Positions 1-5,485 of a stretch of 12,805 nt of DNA are shown here, in pieces. A program made the translations under genes and the position numbers. Under the pieces are notes generated by a model. It had not been told where the DNA came from, ran no database searches, and saw only the letters and a list, made by a program, of their open reading frames with translations. The stretch comes from an uncultured Kiloniellales bacterium (GTDB lineage: Bacteria; Pseudomonadota; Alphaproteobacteria; Kiloniellales; JAKSDN01): contig CALJXB010000220.1 in NCBI GenBank assembly GCA_937974415.1, positions 1-12,805 on the forward strand. The letters are read 5' to 3'. The first letter of the stretch is position 1; each line of letters begins with the position of its first letter.

Positions 1-366
1 CAACGACGCCAACGCCTGCCCCTCGCCGGGCGTTAGCTCGCCATTTGCAACGGCTGCCATGATCGCCGAGATGCCGGCTATCAGGTCGCTGGTGTCCTCC
101 AGCTTCGGGAGCTTGCAGCTAATGGGCCGCTCCTTCCTGGGCGGGCAGATACGGTCCAGGATGATGCGGGCGGCCTGCATATCACCGCCCTTGGCGGCCT
201 CTAGCACAGCGTTGACCACGCCCTCGCCATCGTCGGCCATCATTTTCTCGAGGAGCACGGTCGCCTTATTGCGGGAGCCGGCCCGGCGACCGCGTGGATT
301 GCCGCTTGCGCCTTTCTTGAAAGGTCGCCCGCGCTGCTGACTGGCTGTTTTGGCAGTGTCTGACAT
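1..366 (-). CDS. DUF5681 domain protein, 5' part (3' end beyond window)
   Basis: This frame is open from an ATG at 366 down to base 1, giving 122 residues with no stop, so the gene continues past the left edge. The N-terminus has the DUF5681 hallmark: a basic RGRPFKKGASGNPRGRRAGS stretch (residues 12-31) followed by RNKAT (32-36). Later come a GDMQAARIILDRICPPRKER block (61-80) and a GELTPGEGQAL segment (109-119). DUF5681 proteins are small and basic. They are common in alphaproteobacteria, often near phage terminase genes or in accessory DNA, and have no established biochemical role. The ATG at 366 is preferred because the conserved N-terminus begins just after it and a good promoter lies upstream. 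No strong Shine-Dalgarno is visible. The family call is sure; the function is unknown. Confidence 0.88.
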   Translation of the reverse strand, partial: MSDTAKTASQQRGRPFKKGASGNPRGRRAGSRNKATVLLEKMMADDGEGVVNAVLEAAKGGDMQAARIILDRICPPRKERPISCKLPKLEDTSDLIAGISAIMAAVANGELTPGEGQALASL

Positions 367-376
367 ATGAGAGATC

Positions 377-405
377 ATAACCGTTATATCCGGGTGAATA
401 TAACG
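377..405. promoter_or_regulatory. operator-like dyad over the DUF5681 promoter
   Basis: CGTTATAT (382-389) and ATATAACG (398-405) form a perfect 8-bp inverted repeat with an 8-nt spacer. A third half-site, ATAAC at 377-381, pairs with GTTAT at 383-387. The ATAAC/GTTAT word therefore occurs three times in 29 bp, across the predicted -10 box and start point. This layout fits a dimeric repressor site; the regulator is not identifiable here. Confidence 0.45.
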
Positions 406-425
406 CTTTCGCTCGACTTTGTCAT
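397..425 (-). promoter_or_regulatory. sigma70-like promoter of the DUF5681 gene
   Basis: Read on the minus strand, ATGACA (420-425) and TATATT (397-402) are separated by exactly 17 nt. Each matches the TTGACA/TATAAT consensus at five of six positions. Transcription would start near 390, leaving a leader of about 24 nt before the ATG at 366. The -10 box overlaps the inverted repeat at 382-405, which suggests repression by a DNA-binding protein. Confidence 0.6.
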
Positions 426-486
426 CAGAGCCGCCTTGGCTATCCTTCGCTCAGAGACACAGCCTCTGTAACCTGCCCAGTGATAT

Positions 487-520
487 GGGCCACTAGTAGT
501 TCAGGAACCGCTGGTGGCCC
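487..520. repeat. 7-bp perfect inverted repeat
   Basis: GGGCCAC (487-493) is the exact reverse complement of GTGGCCC (514-520), with a 20-nt loop. A pyrimidine-rich tctgtctttcc follows on the plus strand. No gene upstream on the plus strand would need a terminator, so its role is unclear. Confidence 0.35.
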
Positions 521-556
521 TCTGTCTTTCCAAAATTTGAGCAGTCTCGCGCCGAT

Positions 557-581
557 GTCTGCTTCTGAGGGAAGAGCGGAC
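557..581. repeat. dispersed inverted repeat, copy A
   Basis: GTCTGCT (557-563), 11-nt spacer tctgagggaag, then AGCGGAC (575-581). The arms are complementary except for one T-G position. The arm words and 11-nt spacing recur at 1352, 1412 and 2578, always outside the called genes. Confidence 0.55.
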
Positions 582-894
582 GTTGTTTGTCAGGAGCTGT
601 CAGGACCGTTCATAGCCATATGCAGAAGTGGTGCCCCGGCAGTCAATCTAGATGCTGGAACTCAGTACGATCAATTTCCTTATTAGATATGACGATGCAA
701 GTTGATCATGACGAAAATACCAAATGACTTTGCGCTCATTGCGGGACGTGGCGGCCCGCGTGACTCGCCGACAACGCAACCTGAGGCTACACGGAGGCGC
801 GCGCCACGCCGTCCTTGCAAGGATTGGTTTGGAAACGCGCCCTGTGTTACCAGTTGCGGACGATATGGGCGAGCGCCCGGGGAAGATTCGACTT

Positions 895-1302
895 ATGAAA
901 CCCTATCTTTTCGCCGCCATCACGCCTTTTGCGTTGATAGCCGCCTTCGCCTTGGCATTGCTTCCGGCGGAGCTATTGAACAACGGCATGACCTCCGCCG
1001 GAATTCCCAAAGATCTGCGTTACGCGTTCATTGCCGGTATGCAGACCGTTCTCGGATTTCTTGGCTATGCTTACGTCATGGCGAAGGTCGCCCAGTGGAT
1101 GTCACTAAATCGCGAAAAGGCGGGGGCGATTGCTTTCTGGATGGCATTGGTCCTATTCGCCGTAGTGTTCGGCTTCATTACACTTGTCTGGTTGGTGTAT
1201 GGTGCCGGGATGGGGCCGGAGGTCTTCTACGTCGTGACCCAGATTGGTCTGCTCGCGATCTTGTTCCACCGCTTCAGGCCTGCGAACATGGCACGCATGT
1301 AG
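895..1302 (+). CDS. small four-helix integral membrane protein, function unknown
   Basis: The product has 135 residues and is almost entirely hydrophobic. Likely membrane segments are about 4-24, 43-66, 76-103 and 108-126, with short polar links (for example NNGMTSAGIPKDLR, 29-42, and SLNREK, 70-75) and a basic C-terminus (HRFRPANMARM). I do not recognise a named family. The ATG at 895 was chosen because a purine-rich ggggaag (879-885) lies 9 nt upstream and the first helix begins at once. An in-frame extension back to 724 is possible, but it adds an arginine-rich stretch that looks like out-of-frame translation. An ATG at 865 is a second alternative. Residues PEVFYVVTQIGLLAILFHRF (108-127) form the last helix. 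The gene stands alone in the low-GC region and has no operon partner. Confidence 0.6.
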   Translation: MKPYLFAAITPFALIAAFALALLPAELLNNGMTSAGIPKDLRYAFIAGMQTVLGFLGYAYVMAKVAQWMSLNREKAGAIAFWMALVLFAVVFGFITLVWLVYGAGMGPEVFYVVTQIGLLAILFHRFRPANMARM

Positions 1303-1351
1303 CATAAGAAGCGCAAATACCCGCATCGCCCGCAGCGGCTTACTGGCTTGA

Positions 1352-1376
1352 GTCCGCGTCTGGGCATAGATCGGAC
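1352..1376. repeat. dispersed inverted repeat, diverged copy
   Basis: GTCCGCG (1352-1358), 11-nt spacer tctgggcatag, then ATCGGAC (1370-1376). The innermost base pair of the family consensus is lost, but the 11-nt spacer length is kept. It lies 49 nt after the membrane protein stop, so it could double as a weak terminator hairpin. No T-run follows. Confidence 0.4.
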
Positions 1377-1411
1377 TGATTCGGCGGTAAGACAGACATC
1401 GGGGATCGAAG

Positions 1412-1436
1412 GTCTGCTGTCAGGCGCAAAGCGGAC
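1412..1436. repeat. dispersed inverted repeat, copy B
   Basis: GTCTGCT (1412-1418), 11-nt spacer gtcaggcgcaa, then AGCGGAC (1430-1436). Both arms are identical in sequence to copy A at 557-581, and the spacer length is the same. It lies in the gap before the sugar transferase gene. Confidence 0.55.
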
Positions 1437-1488
1437 GTGCTGGCCGACCACCCAGGGAGTCCGCAACTAGCCATAAGGCGACATTGCG

Positions 1489-2472
1489 ATGCCGTTGGAT
1501 GGGAGCCGTCCACTGCATCAGAACCGGGTATCGAGATCGGATCCTTTCCCGGTTACAAACGCAGCTTTACTGGGATCTAGGCACGTGGAAACCGCTATGA
1601 TCTATCTCAAATCTCCGACCGGCCAGAATCCTTACATTTTATCGGAGAGCAAGACGGGATTACCGATGCCCATAACAAACACAGGAGCGGCTCTGGATCG
1701 CTTAACCATCGCCACTCTGTTGCCGGTGCCAGGTGCGAATATGCGCGCGAAGCGCATGCTCGACCTAGCTTTAGGTATACCCATCGCACTTCTCGCCAGC
1801 CCGCTCCTGCTCATGATTTGGGTTACCTATAAGCTTTTGGGCATTGTGTTCCGGGACGACCGCGGGCCCGTCTTCCGCCAAGTTTATCGTCACGCATACG
1901 GCGGCGTGATTCCCGTCATTAAAATTCGGATATCGAAAATGGAGGCGCTTGCCGCCAAGTCAGCTGCGATGCGGGAAGAGGAGGTGGCCGAACTGAGTCG
2001 GCAACTCGGTGAGGACGGCCCTCGTTTGGGTAATTGCGCCCAGCTTCGCTTTGTTGAGGACGCTGGTCCGGATCGCACCCGTCTCGGAAAACTCATAAAA
2101 AAGATGTACTTAGACGAACTGCCGCAAATCTTCAACGTCTTGAAGGGCGAAATGTCCTTTGTCGGTCCGCGACCTGTCCCGTTGCGCGATTGGCGTTGTT
2201 CCCCGGACCATGACGGTTGGGTCACTCTTGAAGGCGAGCGTTTTGATTATAGGCATCGTGACAAACTGCCCGGAGGACTGACAGGTCTCTATCAAGCGAA
2301 CAAGAGCACAGCAGTAAAAGTCAACTACGGTACTTTTCTCAAAGAGGGTGTCGCCCTTGATAGGCAATACTATGAGCTACTCTTACAGGCTACGCCTTGG
2401 AAGATCTTCAAGACGGACCTAACCATCATCTGTCGGACAATCCCGGTCTTGTTGAGGCATGAAGGTATTTGA
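1489..2472 (+). CDS. polyprenyl-phosphate sugar-1-phosphate transferase (bacterial sugar transferase family)
   Basis: Enzymes of this family move a sugar-1-phosphate from a nucleotide sugar to undecaprenyl phosphate at the inner membrane, the first step of exopolysaccharide, capsule or O-antigen assembly. The domain starts near residue 85 with MRAKRMLDLALGIP. A hydrophobic helix (about 91-120) follows, containing the Ser-Pro kink (S104-P105) typical of the re-entrant membrane helix. The signature LDELPQIFNVLKGEMSFVGP (208-227) includes the catalytic Asp-Glu pair D209-E210 and then PRP. The usual KFRTM-like block appears altered (VIKIRISKM, 143-151). The start is uncertain: ATG 1489 has a weak AAGG upstream, and ATG 1597 (residue 37) and ATG 1741 (residue 85) are also possible. 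The first 84 residues match nothing I know. No glycosyltransferase or flippase gene adjoins it, so it is an orphan here. The sugar specificity cannot be told. Confidence 0.88.
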   Translation: MPLDGSRPLHQNRVSRSDPFPVTNAALLGSRHVETAMIYLKSPTGQNPYILSESKTGLPMPITNTGAALDRLTIATLLPVPGANMRAKRMLDLALGIPIALLASPLLLMIWVTYKLLGIVFRDDRGPVFRQVYRHAYGGVIPVIKIRISKMEALAAKSAAMREEEVAELSRQLGEDGPRLGNCAQLRFVEDAGPDRTRLGKLIKKMYLDELPQIFNVLKGEMSFVGPRPVPLRDWRCSPDHDGWVTLEGERFDYRHRDKLPGGLTGLYQANKSTAVKVNYGTFLKEGVALDRQYYELLLQATPWKIFKTDLTIICRTIPVLLRHEGI

Positions 2473-2531
2473 TTGCTGCTCGAGACGGTGAGATGGGCGG
2501 CAGCATTCAATCTTATCACATCAGGCCAATT

Positions 2532-2555
2532 GTCTCCTGTGGGTCACAAGGCGAC
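2532..2555. repeat. possible fifth repeat copy (loose match)
   Basis: GTCTCCT (2532-2538), 10-nt spacer gtgggtcaca, then AGGCGAC (2549-2555). The arms pair at six of seven positions. It resembles the GTCTGCT/AGCGGAC family in shape and lies 22 nt before copy C, but both arms differ and the spacer is one base shorter. Confidence 0.3.
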
Positions 2556-2577
2556 TCTCGGAAAGCCCGTCAATTGC

Positions 2578-2602
2578 GTCTGCTGTTGAGGGCAAAGCGG
2601 TC
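2578..2602. repeat. dispersed inverted repeat, copy C
   Basis: GTCTGCT (2578-2584), 11-nt spacer gttgagggcaa, then AGCGGTC (2596-2602). The right arm is changed at its sixth base, where the consensus is AGCGGAC. The spacer shares the AGGgcAA core with the other copies. It lies between the sugar transferase stop (2472) and the end of the convergent dehydrogenase gene (2705). Confidence 0.5.
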
Positions 2603-2704
2603 GACACTAGGCGAAAGCGGGCATTCGGGGCGGTGGTTCGGCCGTCGTCGAAGCGTCGTCCGCTGGTGGTGTGGGGACTGTGATCGGCCACCGGGGACTG
2701 GAGC

Positions 2705-3670
2705 TCAGCGGCTGCCCTCGACAACAACGTTCTCGGGGCGGCCGGTCTCGAGGAAGGTGGTGACGTTGGTGACCGAGCGGCGCCGGAGCTCCTCGTCGGA
2801 GTCCAGCGAGTAAAAGGCCGCGTGGGGGCTGAGGATGACCTTGGGGTGGCCGAGCACCGGATCGTCCGGGTCCGGCGGCTCCTGGGGCAACACGTCCAGG
2901 GCGGCGCCGGCCAGCTGGCCGCTGTCCAGAGCCTCCAGCAGGTCCGGGATCTCGACGACGGCGCCGCGCGAGACGTTGACCAGATAGCTGCCGGTCTTCA
3001 TGCGGTCCAGGAGTTGGCGGTTCACCATGCCGCGGGTCTCCTTGGTAAGCGGCAGGTGCAAGGTGATCACGTCACTGGCGGCGCAGAGCTCGGAAAGGCT
3101 CGCCTCGCGCTTCACGCCCTCGGGCCAGGCGGCGGCGGGCAGCATGGGATCGAACCCGATGATGGAGCCGAAGATGGGCGTTGCATAGGCGGCGGCCAGG
3201 CGGCCGATCTTGCCCAGTCCGATCACGCCCAGGGTCATCTTGCCGGGGCGGGTCAGCGGCCCGGTGCCGTCGTAGCTCCACTCGCCGGCGCGCACAGCGG
3301 CGTCGTAGAGGTGCAGATGCCGGATCAGCGACAGCGCCATGGCGACGGCGTGACAGGCCACCTCGGTGAGGTTGCCGTCGGGCACATGGGCGACCCAGAC
3401 GCCGTGTTTGCGGGCGGCGTCGAGATCGACCATGTCGACGCCGATGCCGGGCACGCTGACGATGCGTAAAGTTGGCAGGGCGGCCAAGACCCGCTCCGTG
3501 ACGGGGGCGGACTGGACAATGAGGGCCGACGCGTCCTTGGCGCAGGCGATGATCTCGTCTTCGGTGCCGCATTGGGGCTCGGCCGCGACCAGCTGCAAGC
3601 CGGCTGCGTTCAACAGGCCCTGTTCCAGCTGAAGATCCGATTGGACGAAGTCGGTGAACACCACCCGCAT
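2705..3670 (-). CDS. D-2-hydroxyacid dehydrogenase, C-terminal-binding-protein-like subgroup
   Basis: This 321-residue protein is an NAD-dependent oxidoreductase expected to interconvert a 2-oxoacid and a D-2-hydroxyacid in the cytoplasm. The nucleotide-binding fold shows GLGKIG (151-156) and an acidic residue at D174 in IGFDP, which favours NAD over NADP. The catalytic triad is visible: R235 in NVSRGAVVE, E264 in PQEPPD and H283 in SPHAAFYS. PHAAFYS is characteristic of the CtBP-like subgroup, and the length is normal. The ATG at 3670 is preferred over an upstream non-ATG start at 3754, because AAGGAG lies about 9 nt before it and the catalytic-domain fold starts directly (MRVVFTDF). It is divergent from the sunset-domain gene at 3808. 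The substrate is unknown. It may serve the hydantoinase/M24 unit upstream, but it is not contiguous with it. Confidence 0.92.
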   Translation of the reverse strand: MRVVFTDFVQSDLQLEQGLLNAAGLQLVAAEPQCGTEDEIIACAKDASALIVQSAPVTERVLAALPTLRIVSVPGIGVDMVDLDAARKHGVWVAHVPDGNLTEVACHAVAMALSLIRHLHLYDAAVRAGEWSYDGTGPLTRPGKMTLGVIGLGKIGRLAAAYATPIFGSIIGFDPMLPAAAWPEGVKREASLSELCAASDVITLHLPLTKETRGMVNRQLLDRMKTGSYLVNVSRGAVVEIPDLLEALDSGQLAGAALDVLPQEPPDPDDPVLGHPKVILSPHAAFYSLDSDEELRRRSVTNVTTFLETGRPENVVVEGSR

Positions 3671-3748
3671 GACGGCACTCTCCTTGGTCTTGGTCGTCCT
3701 TGTGGTCGGCGGAGCAGACACCAGCGCCGCCGCGCGATCAAGCGCATT

Positions 3749-3777
3749 TTGCAAGAGGCCGCGCCCTGCTTTAGGCT
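3749..3777 (+). promoter_or_regulatory. possible promoter of the sunset-domain gene
   Basis: TTGCAA (3749-3754) and TAGGCT (3772-3777) are spaced by 17 nt. Matches to consensus are four of six and three of six. Transcription would start near 3784, which favours the ATG at 3808 (leader about 23 nt) over the ATG at 3787. Confidence 0.3.
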
Positions 3778-3807
3778 TACTAGGTCATGGGTCAGGCGAG
3801 GCATGTC

Positions 3808-4185
3808 ATGCGTGTTCTGTTTGCGGGTTTGGTCTTTGCCCTGGCAGCCATGGGTTCCGCCGCGGCGGGCCAGAGCGAGGCCGAGGCGACGCCCCCGGCG
3901 CCGGTCGAAGAAGGAGCGGCGGAAGAGCCCGACGATCTGCAAGGCTGCAGCGCCTGTACCCTGCGCCACCAGAACCTGTCCAAGCGCCTCAAGCAGCGAC
4001 AGGCCGCCGAGGAGGCCCGGGGCGATTGCCAAATCAAGGGCGATATCGGCGAAGACGGCGCGCACCTCTTTCACCGCCCGGGCGAGACCCGCTACGGCTG
4101 GGTCTGGATCAGCGAGGCCAAGGGCGAGCGCTGGTTCTGCAGCGTCGAGGAGGCCGAGGCCGCCGGCTGGCGGGCCGCCGAATAA
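3808..4185 (+). CDS. secreted small protein with sunset-type C-terminal domain
   Basis: The product has 125 residues. Residues 1-20 (MRVLFAGLVFALAAMGSAAA) form a clear signal peptide with an AAA-like cleavage site before G21. An acidic, Ala/Pro-rich linker (22-45) follows, then CSAC (47-50) and a charged helix (about 55-72). The C-terminal domain (74-122) has the pattern CxIKGxI, FHRPG, Y, then GERWFCSVEEAEAAGW. This matches the short module often annotated as a sunset domain, found at the ends of thermonuclease-like and other exported proteins. Its function is not established. Here the module stands almost alone, next to a CxxC motif. Four cysteines (47, 50, 74, 111) suggest disulfides or metal binding in the periplasm. 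The ATG at 3787 would put seven polar residues before the signal peptide, so 3808 with GCGAGG upstream is preferred. Confidence 0.75.
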   Translation: MRVLFAGLVFALAAMGSAAAGQSEAEATPPAPVEEGAAEEPDDLQGCSACTLRHQNLSKRLKQRQAAEEARGDCQIKGDIGEDGAHLFHRPGETRYGWVWISEAKGERWFCSVEEAEAAGWRAAE

Positions 4186-4225
4186 AGCCCAAACAGCCCG
4201 GACGGAGAACTCATCAACTCGGGCA

Positions 4226-5476
4226 TCAGGTGAGAAAAATATCTTCCAGGGGAAAGGTCGAGAGCAGGCGGCAACCCTCGGCGGTGACCAGCACCTGCTG
4301 CTCCAGCTTGACCCCCTCGGGGCCGCCGTCGGCGCCGATGTAGGACTCGACGCAGAGGGTCATGTTCTCCTCGATCACGCCCTCGTAGCCGCCGCGGTAG
4401 CCGCGCTCATCCCAATCCTGGATCGGCGGGATGCCGGGGTATTCGTCGCACAGGCCGATGCCGTGGGCGACCTCCGGGTAGCGATTGGCCACATAGGCCG
4501 CCGGCAGGGGCCAACAGCGCTCGGCGTAGTCGCGGAACGAGATCCCCGGCCGTACCAGCGCCATGTTGTGCTCGAGCTGCTCGACCGCCAGGCGGTAGAG
4601 GTCCTTCTGCCGCCGGCTGGGCGGGCCGTCGCCGCACAGCAAGGTGCGGGAGATGTCGGCGCAGGTGCCGCCGGGGCCCACCATGTCGGTGTCGAAGCCG
4701 ACCAGTTCGCCGGCCTCGATCATCTTGCCGCTGCATTCGGCGCCCCAGGGGTTGGTACGTTGGCCCGAGGCGACCAGGCGGCACTCGATCCACTCGCCGC
4801 CGGCCGCCGTGTTGGTCTCGTGCAGCACCGACCAGAAGGCGTTCTCCGTGAGGCCGGGGCGCAGGGCCGATTTCATGCGGGCGATCCCGGCTTCGGCGAC
4901 GAAGATGTCGACGGCCATGAGCGCCAGTTCCTCGGGCAGCTTGACGGCTCGGGCGAGCTCCATGGGCTCCTGAGCCTCGACCGCCGTGAGGCCGGCCGCC
5001 TCGAGCGCCGCCAGGTGTGCTGGGCCGATACGGTCGACGGCGACACGGCGGTTGGCCCCGGCATGGTCCTTCACCAACTGGTTGATGTCGGCGGCCCAGC
5101 GCCGGGCGTGCTCGCCCAGGCGGCTGCCGGCCAGAAAGAAATTCGGGATCCGGCTGGGCCTGATATCGGCCACCGTTTCCGGATAGGGGGTCTCCGCGCC
5201 CTCGGCGCCAAGCTCGAAACCGACCGCCATGCCGTCGGCCGGCACGAAGGCATAGCGGAAGGGGATGTGCATCTGCATCACCTGGTAGTTCCGGAGGCCG
5301 GTGGCGTAGCGCATGTTGACCGGGTCGAACAGCACGCAGCCGGCGAGGTCGCGGGCCCGCAGCTCGGCTTGGAGTCGGGCCAGGCGGCCAATCCGTAGGG
5401 CGGCCCCGTCGATCTCGACGAGGCGCGTCTCCACCTCGCGGATCAGTGTGTCGTTGGAAATCGGGGTATGGCTCAT
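4226..5476 (-). CDS. M24 metallopeptidase-fold enzyme resembling DMSP lyase DddP
   Basis: This 416-residue protein has a creatinase-like N-domain (about 25-165) and a pita-bread catalytic domain (about 175-410). The canonical M24 metal ligands are D264, D274, H338, E377 and E392. An extra aspartate, D262 in FDTD, precedes them. Ligand spacing for D262-D264-D274-H338 is 2, 10 and 64, and for E377-E392 is 15. As I recall the DddP numbering (D295, D297, D307, H371, E406, E421), the spacing is the same apart from four extra residues between H338 and E377. Y333 and D344 sit where DddP has Y366 and D377. Blocks LFDPVNMRYATG (49-60), GEWIECRLVASG (227-238) and HGIGLCDEYP (338-347) also look DddP-like. 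Alternatives are an Xaa-Pro peptidase or a creatinase-type hydrolase. The start lies 9 nt after the hyuB-type stop, with AGGAG inside the end of that gene, so they are one operon. DMSP activity is unproven. Confidence 0.85.
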   Translation of the reverse strand: MSHTPISNDTLIREVETRLVEIDGAALRIGRLARLQAELRARDLAGCVLFDPVNMRYATGLRNYQVMQMHIPFRYAFVPADGMAVGFELGAEGAETPYPETVADIRPSRIPNFFLAGSRLGEHARRWAADINQLVKDHAGANRRVAVDRIGPAHLAALEAAGLTAVEAQEPMELARAVKLPEELALMAVDIFVAEAGIARMKSALRPGLTENAFWSVLHETNTAAGGEWIECRLVASGQRTNPWGAECSGKMIEAGELVGFDTDMVGPGGTCADISRTLLCGDGPPSRRQKDLYRLAVEQLEHNMALVRPGISFRDYAERCWPLPAAYVANRYPEVAHGIGLCDEYPGIPPIQDWDERGYRGGYEGVIEENMTLCVESYIGADGGPEGVKLEQQVLVTAEGCRLLSTFPLEDIFLT

Positions 5477-5485
5477 GGCGCGGGT

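Larger units (their letters stand above)
367..894. other. 528-nt stretch with no convincing gene
   Basis: Open frames at 480-686 and 702-894 have no recognisable protein family and no good ribosome binding site. The stretch holds the divergent DUF5681 promoter and dyad (377-425), an inverted repeat GGGCCAC/GTGGCCC (487-493 and 514-520), and one copy of the dispersed GTCTGCT-N11-AGCGGAC repeat (557-581). It probably includes the undefined promoter of the membrane protein gene at 895. Confidence 0.5.

Noticed and set aside
480..686. 68-codon open frame in the left gap
   Set aside because: There is no ribosome site or family. Part of it (MSASEGRADVV) is just the translation of repeat copy A.
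724..894. 57-residue upstream extension of the membrane protein
   Set aside because: It is arginine-rich and lacks a good ribosome site. The ATG at 895 has a well-placed purine-rich site and starts directly at the first helix.
2469..2813. 114-codon open frame overlapping the sugar transferase stop
   Set aside because: It has a non-ATG start, an arginine/serine-rich product with no homology I recognise, and runs into the end of the convergent dehydrogenase gene.
4196..4224. GCCCG/CGGGC inverted repeat between convergent genes
   Set aside because: The stem is only 5 bp with a 19-nt loop and no T-run, too weak to call a terminator.
3572..5398. 608-codon open frame on the plus strand
   Set aside because: It lies antisense to the dehydrogenase and M24 genes, has no family motif, and its composition is typical of GC-rich shadow frames.
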